A stretch of 64,000 bases of DNA from Propioniciclava coleopterorum (GCF_011393335.1 NZ_CP049865.1:372001-436000), one strand, 5' to 3'. Counted from the first letter of the stretch, positions 17,184 to 25,531 are shown. Translations and numbers: made by a program. The notes: generated from the letters alone by a model not told the origin.

Positions 17184-18167
17184 CTACAGCGTGCGCGTCG
17201 GAGCAGGAGAAGGTGGGCCGACCTGCTCCATGTCGAGTCGCTCTCGTGACACCTGGCCCCGCTCCACGAGCTTGGCGAGGTCCGAAGTGTCCGCCACCAA
17301 GGTCGCGATGCCGTCGCGCAACAAGCGGTGCGGTCCTATGCTGGCGGCGCTCGTGACTGGTCCGGGAACGGCACCGACACGTCGGCCGAGCTCGTCGGCT
17401 CGCTGGGCAACCAGCAGTGAGCCAGATCGAGCACCCGCTTCGACGATCACCGACGCGTAGGACAGCGCAGCCATCAGCCGGGCTCGGGCGATGACCCGGT
17501 GTCGGGTCGGAACGGCACCCGGCGGAACCTCACTGACGAGAAGGCCGACATCAGCGACGCGATCAAGCAGGTCGCGATGGCCGACAGGGTACGGGCGATC
17601 GACTCCGTTGGCGAGAATGGCGATCGTGTCGCCACCTGCAGCGAGGGCGGCCTGGTGCGACGCGCCTTCGATCCCGTAGGCACCTCCCGCGACGACAACT
17701 CGTTCCTCTGCGGCAACGGAACTGGCGAGTTCCCGAGCCACGTATTCACCGTAGGAGGTGCATGCCCGAGCCCCGGTGATCGTGACGAGATCGCTCATCG
17801 GACGCGAGAGGAAGGACGACGTGCCGCGAGTCCACAGCACGTAGGGCGCAACTTCACCAAGATCGTCGAAGGCGGTAGGCCAGTCGTTATCGCCTGGGAT
17901 GAGTGCTCGAACCCCCGATTGGTGCACCTGGTCGATTCGCCCGGCGAGCTCCCTTGCATCTGGCACCCTGAGGCGTTCGCGCCAGACCTGCGCGTCCACT
18001 GGGCTCAGACCGACTACTTCGCGGTCGTGCTCAGCGAGCCAAAGCGTCTCGACTGCTCTGAGCCTGGACAAGATGCGTCCTGTCACCGAGTCATTGGGCT
18101 CGACGAGCATGGACAGCACCATCCTCGCGGTGCGCTCGTCGCTCGCGACATCACTCAAACTGGCCAT
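17184..18167 (-). CDS. DprA/Smf-like Rossmann-fold protein
   Basis: 327 residues. The core follows DprA: GARACTSYG, VVAGGAYGIEGASHQAAL, TIAILANGVDRPYP, LLVSEVPPGAVPTRHR, then VIVEAGARSGSLLVAQRADELGRRVGAVPGP and a GPHRLLRDG end. The RNRIIAGLS segment of true DprA reads RARLMAALS, so the ssDNA-binding edge has diverged. Canonical DprA loads RecA on incoming single strands. Mobile-element DprA-like proteins also occur in defence and toxin-antitoxin loci (for example ShosA). The start at 18167 has AGAGGAACCG upstream; the longer frame to 18566 is non-coding. It is divergent from the zinc-ribbon/Dam genes across a 205-bp gap. Confidence 0.8.
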   Translation of the reverse strand: MASLSDVASDERTARMVLSMLVEPNDSVTGRILSRLRAVETLWLAEHDREVVGLSPVDAQVWRERLRVPDARELAGRIDQVHQSGVRALIPGDNDWPTAFDDLGEVAPYVLWTRGTSSFLSRPMSDLVTITGARACTSYGEYVARELASSVAAEERVVVAGGAYGIEGASHQAALAAGGDTIAILANGVDRPYPVGHRDLLDRVADVGLLVSEVPPGAVPTRHRVIARARLMAALSYASVIVEAGARSGSLLVAQRADELGRRVGAVPGPVTSAASIGPHRLLRDGIATLVADTSDLAKLVERGQVSRERLDMEQVGPPSPAPTRTL

Positions 18168-18359
18168 CTTCGGTTCCTCTCGGCGTTCGTTACCGACGAG
18201 GTGCGCGGACCGAGCCTCGCGGACACCCACCCTGCTCAGGGGTCCTCTCCCGAGTGAGGCGAAACGGGCGCAGCTACGGAGATTCACCCGGCGGACTCCG
18301 AAGAACGGCCTATTCGCGGGAGCGTCCGCGTGGCGAACCACGATGTGATCTGTAACGAG

Positions 18360-18365
18360 TACTAT
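18360..18365 (+). promoter_or_regulatory. Candidate -10 box of a leaderless promoter for the zinc-ribbon/dam operon
   Basis: TACTAT lies 7 bases upstream of the ATG at 18373, and there is no recognisable ribosome-binding site. This fits a leaderless transcript, which is common in actinobacteria. A direct GTAAC repeat flanks the box (18352-18356 and 18368-18372). Confidence 0.35.
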
Positions 18366-18372
18366 CCGTAAC

Positions 18373-18573
18373 ATGAAGCGTCTAGGCAGCCTGAGTGACG
18401 TGGGGCTCACCGAGCTTGATCGCGCGTTACGCCATGAACGCCTACGCCGCCGAGAGGCATGGCGAGATTGCGAGCACTGCGACCAAGCCTTCCTCGGACG
18501 AGGTGACGCTCGCTTCTGCTCAGCCCGCTGCCGTGTTGCCGCACACCGGGCAAGGAAGGACTCCAATGACTGA
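18373..18573 (+). CDS. Small zinc-ribbon protein upstream of dam
   Basis: 66 residues. The C-terminal half carries CEHC and CSARC separated by 14 residues, ending CRVAAHRARK. This is a four-cysteine treble-clef/zinc-ribbon layout seen in small DNA- or RNA-binding proteins. Its last 8 bases overlap the dam start, so the two are co-translated. Function unknown; a partner or regulator of the methylase is possible. Confidence 0.6.
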   Translation: MKRLGSLSDVGLTELDRALRHERLRRREAWRDCEHCDQAFLGRGDARFCSARCRVAAHRARKDSND

Positions 18574-19474
18574 CAGCCTGCGTGTCATCGGGTCACGCCG
18601 ATACGGCACACTCTCACCATTGCGATACCCCGGCGGAAAAGCTGCGCTCGCTGGCTTCTTCGCTGACATCATCGACATTCTTGGCATCAAGGACGCCCGC
18701 TACATCGAACCCTACGCCGGAGGTGTGGGCGCGGGGATCGCGCTTCTGCGCGAGGGCATCGTCCAACACTTGGTAGTCAACGACATCGACCCAGCCGTCC
18801 ACGCCTTCTGGAAGTCCGTCGTTGGCAACAACGCAGAGTTCGTAGAAATGGTGGCGTCAACACCACTCACGATCGACGAGTGGCAGCGCCAGCGCGACGT
18901 ATATCGCTCACGGGACGAGCGCGATGCACTGCGCCTGGGCTTCGCGTTCTTTTTCTTGAATCGAACCAATCGCTCCGGGATTCTGAACGCCGGCGTTATC
19001 GGCGGCCAGCGCCAGGAGGGAAAATACAAGATTGATGCGCGATTCAACCGGCTCACACTCGTCGAGCGGTTGACTGCGATCGGTGCTCTAGCGGATCGAA
19101 TCACGGTCTCTGATCTGGATGGCCGGACTGTGATCCAGCAGTACTCTCACGATGACCGGTCATTCATGTACATCGACCCGCCCTACGTGCAAGCAGGCTC
19201 GCAACTCTATCTCAATGCCTTCGACGGACGAGACCACAAGGCACTCTCGACGATCGTCAACTCCGTTGAAAGTGCACACTGGTTGATGACCTATGACACA
19301 GCCCCGCTGATCGAGAAACTGTATCGAAATCAGTTCCAGTGCCGACTGGAACTCACCTACTCCGCCAGGTATCCGGGCCAGGCGGAAGAGCTGCTCGTGG
19401 CATCCCCGTCTGTCGCGCGGGCGATCAAGTCGTTGCAGACGACGTCTGCGATGGCGGGCGCAACAAGCGCCTAA
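18566..19474 (+). CDS. DNA adenine N6-methyltransferase, Dam/D12 class
   Basis: 302 residues. Motifs: LRYPGGKA (19-26), the SAM-binding YIEPYAGGVGAG (46-57), NRTNRSGI in the target-recognition part, and the catalytic D204-PPY. Motif order (I before DPPY) is that of class alpha/D12 methylases, which methylate the adenine N6. The ATG at 18566 has GGAAGGA upstream. No restriction endonuclease is adjacent, so it is solitary or part of an atypical system with the ParB-like gene, whose 3' end overlaps it by 50 bp from the opposite strand. Confidence 0.88.
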   Translation: MTDSLRVIGSRRYGTLSPLRYPGGKAALAGFFADIIDILGIKDARYIEPYAGGVGAGIALLREGIVQHLVVNDIDPAVHAFWKSVVGNNAEFVEMVASTPLTIDEWQRQRDVYRSRDERDALRLGFAFFFLNRTNRSGILNAGVIGGQRQEGKYKIDARFNRLTLVERLTAIGALADRITVSDLDGRTVIQQYSHDDRSFMYIDPPYVQAGSQLYLNAFDGRDHKALSTIVNSVESAHWLMTYDTAPLIEKLYRNQFQCRLELTYSARYPGQAEELLVASPSVARAIKSLQTTSAMAGATSA

Positions 19475-20942
19475 GCAGCGGGTTCACGACCTTCCATGCC
19501 TGCCGGACGTCATCCGCACTCACGGAAGCATCGGCACTGTGCGCGATGAGGTTGAACCACTGGATCGATCCGTGCTTGTGCGCGTTACCCGACTGGATAG
19601 CACTAATGCCTGACTTGAGCGACTTCTCTTGTCCATAGGCCTGCACCACGCGCTTGAATACATCGCTCAACTGTCCAGTGGCGGGGGTTGGAGAGCCCTC
19701 GAAATGGACCTTGATGGTGGCCTCCAATACTGAGCGCATGAGGATCGCGGCCGCGATAGGGAGATTCGAGAGGCTGATCTTGCGCAACTCGAAGTATCGC
19801 AGCTTGAGATTCAGCGGCGCGTTCTCGTAGTCCAGCCCCGACAGATCAAGCGTGTCCTTCGTGTCTGGATGGTTGGGTCCACGGCTGCCCGTGCCGCCAG
19901 GAGGGCCGGGTGGGTTCGGAGCAGCACCACTCCCGCCAGTGTTGGGGCCACCGGGCGCGCCGGACGCGCCACCTTGGGACGGCCCGGATGGCGTCGGTTG
20001 CACGGGAGGAGTGGGCGGCGCTGGTTGGGGCGGAGCCGCAGTCGATACGCCGTTGAGGCGATCCACCAGGGACTGATACTCCTGGTTGCGCTTCTTGAAC
20101 TCTGGTGAGCGAGTGTTGAGACGCCCTGCACGGAACTCGCTGACAAGGTACTCCAAAGCATTGAGCTTCTTCTTCGTCAACTTCACAGCGATCTTCTCAG
20201 GCGTCGAGGCCCGCGGCAGAAGCATGCCATCCTTGTCGAACTCGACACCGATCGCGGAGGCAATCTCCTTGCTTCGGTAGGCATACTCGAAGGCCGACAT
20301 CGCCAGGTCGTCACTTGCGGCGTACTGCCGGAGGGTGTGATCGGAGAATGGCGCTGCGCTGAGGAAGCGCCGCATCACGGCCATCCGCATGAACCTGGCA
20401 ACCTCGACATCCGGGTACTGTGCCTTCACATCGTCGACCGTGGTCTGCTCGTCGACGAGCGAATAGTAGAAGGTTGCCTGCTGATCGCGACTCCAGCGCC
20501 TCTTCGAGATGCCGGTGTGCAACCTCGCGACGTGAGGTGCAGCCGTCGCCCGGTCGGGAGCGACGATGACACGGATTCGTTCGGGGAGATTCTCCGCCTC
20601 CACTGCGTACCGCTTCAGCAGCGCGCGAATCTCTGCCTCATGGCCGGGCACGATCGTCGGGTCCTGAAGCGCCTTGAGCGCGCTAACTCGACGGTTGCCT
20701 TCCAGCACGGTGTATGGGGAGCTACCGCCGGACGCTGATGCCGACGTCACGATCGGGACTTCGTTGTCGAAGTAGCCGTCACGGAGGATCAGGCGCGCCG
20801 CTCCGAGGACGTCCTCGGATGCAAACAGGTACTTCAGCGCACCTGCTTCGTCGTCGCGGCGTGTCGGTATGCGGTAGTTCTCCAGGTCGAGAAGGAGCTG
20901 TTCGAGGTCGACCTCGACTATCGGTAGCTGCTCGTAAGCCAT
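19425..20942 (-). CDS. ParB/Srx-like N-terminal domain protein with long linker and helical C-terminal domain
   Basis: 505 residues. The N-terminal part resembles the ParB/sulfiredoxin fold: a strand-rich start, VLEGNRRVSALKAL (residues 80-92) as the ENRR-type nucleotide-binding motif, and the ARLHTGISKRRWSRDQQA helix. Helical repeats follow. A proline/glycine-rich linker (about 302-362) then leads to a C-terminal helical domain (AAAILMRSVLEATIKVHFE...) resembling HEPN/Abi-type domains. ParB folds use CTP or ATP, or act as nucleases. This architecture is not a chromosome-partitioning ParB, since there is no ParA. It may belong with the Dam and DprA-like neighbours as a defence or DNA-modification module (inference). 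Start ATG at 20942. Confidence 0.7.
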   Translation of the reverse strand: MAYEQLPIVEVDLEQLLLDLENYRIPTRRDDEAGALKYLFASEDVLGAARLILRDGYFDNEVPIVTSASASGGSSPYTVLEGNRRVSALKALQDPTIVPGHEAEIRALLKRYAVEAENLPERIRVIVAPDRATAAPHVARLHTGISKRRWSRDQQATFYYSLVDEQTTVDDVKAQYPDVEVARFMRMAVMRRFLSAAPFSDHTLRQYAASDDLAMSAFEYAYRSKEIASAIGVEFDKDGMLLPRASTPEKIAVKLTKKKLNALEYLVSEFRAGRLNTRSPEFKKRNQEYQSLVDRLNGVSTAAPPQPAPPTPPVQPTPSGPSQGGASGAPGGPNTGGSGAAPNPPGPPGGTGSRGPNHPDTKDTLDLSGLDYENAPLNLKLRYFELRKISLSNLPIAAAILMRSVLEATIKVHFEGSPTPATGQLSDVFKRVVQAYGQEKSLKSGISAIQSGNAHKHGSIQWFNLIAHSADASVSADDVRQAWKVVNPLLRRLLRPPSQTSSATT

Positions 20943-21114
20943 ATCCAGCCCTGCTCTCGTGCTCCGTCCGGCGATCCACGCCCTCGGTGCCGAACTGGCG
21001 AGAGCAGTCGTTCGTCTCCAACGGTAGCTGCACGCCTCGCTCTCCGGGCTGAGACACGTCGGGAGCGACGATGTCCGCCGAAACCCTCTGCGCCATCAGC
21101 GGCCCAGAGCGGCG

Positions 21115-21444
21115 CTACGAACTGCTGGCGGACTCATCCGCAATGAGTCCAGCCTCGACCAGTGCTGCGCGCACGGCCTTGCGGTCCACGCCCATCCGGC
21201 GGCCGATCGCGCGCATCGAGACGCCCGCGCGTGCGAGGCGCACGGCCTCGGCCTTCTCGTCGATCCCGAGCCCTGGTCGGCGGCTCGGCACGTTGCGGCG
21301 ACGTAGGTGAGCGAACACGGTGGCGCGGTGGATACCGTACCTCTCGGCGAGGGCCTTGACGCTCATCCCGGCCAGGTAGTCGCCGACGAGCGCATCCACC
21401 TCGGAGGCGGTGAGAAAAGTTTGAGCCGTCTCGACAGTCCTCAC
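21115..21444 (-). CDS. Helix-turn-helix protein of mobile-element type
   Basis: 109 residues from a GTG at 21444. Two HTH units are visible: SEVDALVGDYLAGMSVKALA... HRATVFAHLRRR, and KAEAVRLARAGVSMRAIG... VDRKAVRAALVEAG, in the style of resolvase C-terminal domains. The open frame extends to 21603, but that part crosses a strong terminator-like hairpin (21584-21623) and contains no other good start, so the shorter form is preferred. It is 172 bp upstream of the ParB-like gene on the same strand and may regulate it. The start is uncertain. Confidence 0.55.
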   Translation of the reverse strand: MRTVETAQTFLTASEVDALVGDYLAGMSVKALAERYGIHRATVFAHLRRRNVPSRRPGLGIDEKAEAVRLARAGVSMRAIGRRMGVDRKAVRAALVEAGLIADESASSS

Positions 21445-21583
21445 GACGGGGCCACGATCGTCCTTCGGAGCGGTATCCTGGGGACGTCGGGAGACCTCGT
21501 AGACCCCACGGTCTAGGCGGCTGACCAGGATTTTTGTCTTGGGGGCGGAGTTGCCGAACGTGCTACTCAGGCACCCCAGAGCC

Positions 21584-21630
21584 GAGGCCCTCATCGAGTC
21601 CACCAGGACCCGATGGGGGCCTCGCAGTTT
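21584..21630 (+). terminator. Strong terminator-like hairpin near the accessory-region boundary
   Basis: Two 18-bp arms (21584-21601 and 21606-21623, two mismatches) around an ACCA loop, followed by TTTT at 21627-21630. It reads as a rho-independent terminator on the plus strand, although no plus-strand gene is close upstream. Confidence 0.6.
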
Positions 21631-21666
21631 TCCCGCCCCGGCCTCGATGCAGGGCAGCGGAGCGAA

Positions 21667-21758
21667 AAATCAAGAATCGCGCACTCGACAGCCGCGCGGC
21701 TGTGCCCCACAAGGGGGAATGCCGTCGAGACCGGGCTCGACTGCGCGATTCTTGATTT
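21667..21758. repeat. Nested inverted repeats between accessory and chromosomal DNA
   Basis: A perfect 17-bp inverted repeat (21667-21683 and 21742-21758, AAATCAAGAATCGCGCA) encloses a perfect 16-bp palindrome (21688-21703, ACAGCCGCGCGGCTGT). The AT-rich arms stand out from the GC-rich surroundings. Could be an attachment site, a small structured RNA or a binding site; no function can be assigned from sequence. Confidence 0.5.
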
Positions 21759-21800
21759 CTCAGGGGTGCTGCTGTTCCGGTCGGGGGTCGCCGTGGGTAG

Positions 21801-22784
21801 TCAGAGCCCGCAACCGCTCAGCGCGGCGGCGGCGTAGGGCAGGTGGACGGCGGCGCTCAGTGCGGCCATCCCGACGAGGTAGCCGGCGAGCGCGCCAGCC
21901 GGGAGGGCGCCGGCCCAGCCGCCGACCGGACGCACCAGGTGCCGGATGCGCTCCGGCCCGGCGGCCTGGAGCACGACCCGGCCCGAGGGCAGCGCCGTCG
22001 CGGGGTGGCCGCGCTCCCCCAGCTTGAGCAGCGCGCCGACCAGCGCCGGGGTGCCGACGCTGCGGCGGGCGCGGTCGTCGGCGGCGATCTCCAGGTAGTG
22101 CGGCAACGCGTCCACGGCCGCGCGAACCACCGGCACCCACAGCAGGGGCGCGGCCAGCCCGTCCACCAGCGCGGAGACGAGGTGGTGCCGCTGCCGCAGG
22201 TGGGCGTCCTCGTGGGCCAGGACGGCGGCGAGTTCGTCGTCGGCCAGCGCGTGGAGCGCCGCGGTGGACAGCACGATCCCGCCGCGCCGGGCGGGGAGGG
22301 TCAGCGCGAACGGGCGTTCGGCCTCGACCACCGTCACGTCGTGGCCCTGCACCCAACGGTGCTGGGCGCCGGGCAACAGCACCCCGGCCGCGCTCCGCGC
22401 CTGCGCGTCCGCGCGGAGCAGGCTGCGCAGCAGCCCCGCCCCGACGACCAGCGTCAGCGCCGCCGTCGGGGCCAGCAGCAGGACAGCAGGCACGGGGCCG
22501 GAGGCGGCCTGGCCCGGGAACGGGTTGGCCGCGCTCAGGCAGCGCCGGCACACGTCCGCGGCCCCCTCGGGCAGGAGCGCGGGTCCAGCAGCGGCCCACG
22601 CCAGCACGGGGCCGATCGCGAGCAGCGCGACCAGCCACAGCCCCAGCCCGCCGGCGATGACCAGGACGGCCAGCCGCGGCATCCGCACCAGGAAGGGGGA
22701 CGCGTGCCGCAACAGCCACGGCCCGGCGGCCGTCCCCGCCAGGACCGCGGCGCACAGCACCACCGCGAGCAGACCGGCGGTCAC
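21801..22784 (-). CDS. M56-family (BlaR1-like) membrane zinc peptidase
   Basis: 327 residues with several membrane segments and a peptidase motif HEDAH at residues 191-195 (HExxH form), preceded by ALADDELAAVLA as in M56/M48 proteases. No penicillin-binding sensor domain is attached, so unlike BlaR1 it does not by itself sense beta-lactams. It is paired with a BlaI-type repressor: the GTG start at 22784 overlaps the blaI stop (GTGA). In this family the protease inactivates its partner repressor upon a signal. Confidence 0.85.
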   Translation of the reverse strand: MTAGLLAVVLCAAVLAGTAAGPWLLRHASPFLVRMPRLAVLVIAGGLGLWLVALLAIGPVLAWAAAGPALLPEGAADVCRRCLSAANPFPGQAASGPVPAVLLLAPTAALTLVVGAGLLRSLLRADAQARSAAGVLLPGAQHRWVQGHDVTVVEAERPFALTLPARRGGIVLSTAALHALADDELAAVLAHEDAHLRQRHHLVSALVDGLAAPLLWVPVVRAAVDALPHYLEIAADDRARRSVGTPALVGALLKLGERGHPATALPSGRVVLQAAGPERIRHLVRPVGGWAGALPAGALAGYLVGMAALSAAVHLPYAAAALSGCGL

Positions 22785-23170
22785 GGACGCTCCCCCGCGT
22801 CGCGGCGTTTCAGGTAGTCCCGCAGCAGGTCGAGGTCGCTGTCCGGCATCGAGTCCACGAACTGCAGGATCGAGGCGCTGCGATCCCGACTCGCCTCGAG
22901 CACCTGCTCCATGAGCGCGGCCGCGTGCTCGTGGCGGCCGATCCGCGCGCTGTAGCGCGTCGAGTGGTTCTGCCGGGTGATCGACAGGAGGTGCTTGCGG
23001 TCCAGGTTGGTGAGCACGGTCGCGATGGTGGTGTAGGCCGGGTCGGTCGGCAGCCGCTCGATCACCTCGCGCACCGTCGCGGGGCCGTGATCCCACAGCA
23101 CGCCCATGACCTGGGCCTCCAGCGCGCCCAGGCGCAGCGGCTCACCCGGATGCTCGGGAGCGCCCCTCAT
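22781..23170 (-). CDS. BlaI/MecI/CopY-family transcriptional repressor
   Basis: 129 residues: the winged helix (LEAQVMGVLWDHGPATVREV... TTIATVLTNLDRK) and the C-terminal dimerisation helices ending LLRDYLKRRDAG are typical. It probably binds the dyads at 23812-23846 between its operon and dsbA/ccdA, controlling both directions. The ATG at 23170 overlaps the stop of the upstream membrane gene (ATGA). Confidence 0.9.
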   Translation of the reverse strand: MRGAPEHPGEPLRLGALEAQVMGVLWDHGPATVREVIERLPTDPAYTTIATVLTNLDRKHLLSITRQNHSTRYSARIGRHEHAAALMEQVLEASRDRSASILQFVDSMPDSDLDLLRDYLKRRDAGERP

Positions 23171-23792
23171 CGCACCGCCACCGTCGCCGGACGCACCGGG
23201 CAGGCGATCTGTCCGCGCAGCCGCCACACCAGCGCGACGCCGGTGAGGATCAGCGCGGCGGCCGCGAGCACCGGTTGCAGCGGGGCGAACCACGTGATCG
23301 CGCCGGCGTAGCCCAGCGCGAGCAGGGCCAGTTTGTTGCAGACCGGGCACCCGACGGCGAACCAGGCCAGGACGCCGCCCGCCACGCCGAGTCTGCTGCC
23401 GCGCCCTTCCTGGCCGCCGCCGGCGGCGTCCGGGCCCGTCCGGGGGCGGGGTCGCCGTCGGCCTCGGCGGCCGGGCTGGTCGCGGGTTCGGGGTCGCCGG
23501 CGGTTCCGATGGCCGGGGCCGCGTCCCGGGGCCGCACGTAGGTGGCGAGCAGCATCCCCGACAGGGCCGAGGTCACCAGCCACACGGGGTAGTTCCACCA
23601 CACCGGCGGGATCTCGCGGCCGAAGATCGGGTTGGGGATCAAGACGGTGGCCACGCCGATCAGCAGCGCGACCCCGACGGCGGCCGCGGCGGCGACCAGC
23701 GCCTGCCGGGCGTTCCAGAGCCCCAGCGCGCGGCCGGCGAGCCGGACGCTTTCGGCGCCGGCGCGCAGCGGCCGGACGAGACGGGACGACAT
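23167..23792 (-). CDS. Conserved actinobacterial membrane protein with CPVC motif, one apparent frameshift
   Basis: About 208 residues after adding one base. The N-terminal part has a membrane span and PNPIFGREIPPVWWNYPVW; the C-terminal part has WFAVGCPVCNKLALLALG and two further spans ending ACPVR. This family often accompanies DsbA/CcdA-type genes, suggesting a role in membrane redox or cytochrome maturation. The CPVC pair could be redox-active (inference). The frame changes near the C-run 23404-23406, between a TPPAAARKG segment and a GSRLGVAGGVLAWF segment; one extra G on the coding strand repairs it. First gene of the blaI operon. Confidence 0.7.
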
Positions 23793-23811
23793 GCGGCCAT
23801 TGTGGCACGAC

Positions 23812-23846
23812 TCGACTATCGACCATAGTCGACTATCTTGGATAGT
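23812..23846. promoter_or_regulatory. Two overlapping BlaI-type operators between divergent operons
   Basis: Dyad 1 is TCGACTAT-N5-ATAGTCGA (23812-23832); dyad 2 is ACTATC-TTG-GATAGT (23832-23846). They share bases and lie between the starts at 23792 (minus) and 23880 (plus). Spaced dyads with ACTA/TAGT-type arms are what BlaI/MecI/CopY repressors bind, so blaI probably represses itself and the dsbA-ccdA genes. Confidence 0.65.
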
Positions 23847-23879
23847 AACGCCGGAGCCACGACAGGAAGAGGGACCCGC

Positions 23880-24626
23880 ATGCCCGCCGACACCCGCGCC
23901 CGTCCGGGAGCGCCGCGCCGCTCGCCCTCGTCGTGGAAGGTACCCGTCGCCGTGCTCGCGGTGGCCGCCGTGCTGCTCGCGACGATCGCGCTGGTGAACC
24001 GCGGCGAGCCCGCGGCCCCGGTGGTCCCGAGCCCCACGGGCGCGGCGTCCGTGGCCCCGCAGCAGCAGGGACCCGACCTCTCTGCAGCCGAGGGCAGGGA
24101 CGCCGCCGACCTCCTCGCCGACGGCCCCGTGGACGCGCCGGTGGTGCTCGTGGTCTTCTCCGACTACCAGTGCCCGTACTGCGCGCGCTGGAGCGAGCAG
24201 ACGCTCCCGGCGATGCGCGCGCACGTCGCGGCGGGCGACCTGCGGATCGAGTGGCGGGACGTGAACGCGTTCGGCCCGGCGTCCGAGCGCGGCGCGCGCG
24301 CCACCCACGCCGCCGCCCGGCAGGGCGCCCTGTGGGCCTACCACGACGCCCTGTTCGAGGGCGGGCGCACCCGCACGGAGGCCGAGCTCAGTGAGGAGGC
24401 GCTCATCGCGCTGGCGGGCGACCTCGGCCTGCAGACGGACCGGTTCGCCGCCGACCTGCGCTCGGAGGAGACCGCGCAGGCGATCGCCGCCAACCAGCAG
24501 CTCGCGTTCAGCCTGGGGGCGACCTCGACGCCGGTGTTCCTGTTGGGCGGACGTCCGCTGGTGGGCGCGCAGCCGACCGAGGTGTTCGAGGCGGCCTTCG
24601 CCGCCGCGCTCGACGCCGCGGCGTGA
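23880..24626 (+). CDS. DsbA-family thiol-disulfide oxidoreductase, membrane-anchored
   Basis: 248 residues. One N-terminal membrane anchor (about 21-39), a low-complexity linker, then a thioredoxin fold with the active-site pair C98-P-Y-C101 (SDYQCPYC) and the conserved cis-proline segment ATSTPVFLL. It would act outside the membrane, forming or isomerising disulfides in exported proteins. The start at 23880 follows GGAAGAGGGA. ccdA starts 4 bp after its stop, which pairs the enzyme with a membrane electron donor. Confidence 0.88.
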   Translation: MPADTRARPGAPRRSPSSWKVPVAVLAVAAVLLATIALVNRGEPAAPVVPSPTGAASVAPQQQGPDLSAAEGRDAADLLADGPVDAPVVLVVFSDYQCPYCARWSEQTLPAMRAHVAAGDLRIEWRDVNAFGPASERGARATHAAARQGALWAYHDALFEGGRTRTEAELSEEALIALAGDLGLQTDRFAADLRSEETAQAIAANQQLAFSLGATSTPVFLLGGRPLVGAQPTEVFEAAFAAALDAAA

Positions 24627-24630
24627 GCCC

Positions 24631-25500
24631 ATGGACATCGGACTGCTCGCCGCGTTCGTCGGCGGCACGCTCGCGCTGCTGAGCCCGTGCGCGGCGCTCA
24701 TGCTGCCCGCGTTCTTCGCCTCGACGGTGGGGTCGGGCCCGCGGCTGCTGGCGCACGGCGCGGTGTTCTACCTGGGCCTCCTCCTGGTGCTGGTCCCCGT
24801 CGGCACCGGCGCCGGGGCGCTCGGGACGCTGTTCGTGACGCACCGACAGGCGATCGTGCTGCTGGCCTCGGTCGTCCTGGTCGTCCTGGGCGCAGCCCAG
24901 GCGCTCGGGTTCGGGTTCGACCCCTCGCGCCTGCTGCCCGCCTCCGCCGACCTGCACGCCCGGGCCGCGTCCCGGACGGGCCTGGCCAAGACGCTGCTGC
25001 TGGGCGCCGCCAGCGGCATCGCGGGCTTCTGCGCCGGCCCGATCCTCGGGGCCGTGCTGACGCTGGCCGCCGCGCGCGGCGACGCGCTGGCCGCCGGCGT
25101 CCTGCTCGCCGTCTACGGCGCCGGGATGGTCGTGCCGCTGCTGGCGATCGCCGCGCTGTGGCAGCGGCTCGGTGACCGGGGACGCCGGTGGTTGCGCGGC
25201 CGCACCGTCACGGCGCTGGGCCGCGAACTGCACACGACCTCGCTCGTCACCGGGGTGCTGATCATGGCGGTCGGCGTCCTGTTCTGGACCACCAACGGCC
25301 TGGTGGGGGCGCCCGCGCTGGTCCCGGTCGAGGCGCAGGCATGGCTCCAGGAGCGCGCGGGCGGCCTGGCCAGCCCGGTGGTGGACGCCCTGGTCGTGCT
25401 CGGCGGCGCCGCGCTGGTGCTGCTGGTCTGGGCCGGGCGGCGCCGCGTCCGCGGCGGCGACGCGCAGGACGCCGAGGACGCCCGCGGCGCCCGCCCGTGA
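24631..25500 (+). CDS. CcdA/DsbD-like membrane electron-transfer protein
   Basis: 289 residues, six to seven membrane spans. The two conserved cysteines of CcdA are present: C20 in LSPCAALMLP and C134 in AGFCAGPILG. CcdA passes reducing equivalents across the membrane to extracytoplasmic thioredoxins, here most likely the DsbA-like product of the preceding gene. The C-terminal tail is charged and probably cytoplasmic. Confidence 0.88.
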   Translation: MDIGLLAAFVGGTLALLSPCAALMLPAFFASTVGSGPRLLAHGAVFYLGLLLVLVPVGTGAGALGTLFVTHRQAIVLLASVVLVVLGAAQALGFGFDPSRLLPASADLHARAASRTGLAKTLLLGAASGIAGFCAGPILGAVLTLAAARGDALAAGVLLAVYGAGMVVPLLAIAALWQRLGDRGRRWLRGRTVTALGRELHTTSLVTGVLIMAVGVLFWTTNGLVGAPALVPVEAQAWLQERAGGLASPVVDALVVLGGAALVLLVWAGRRRVRGGDAQDAEDARGARP

Positions 25501-25531
25501 GGGGCTGAGCCGCGCGCCCCCTCGGGCGCCG

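Noticed and set aside
18168-18566. Upstream extension of the DprA-like frame
   Set aside because: It overlaps the opposite-strand zinc-ribbon gene and promoter region; the ATG at 18167 has a good ribosome-binding site and fits the family start.
21445-21603. Upstream extension of the HTH gene
   Set aside because: It crosses a strong hairpin-plus-T-run and has no supported start or domain.
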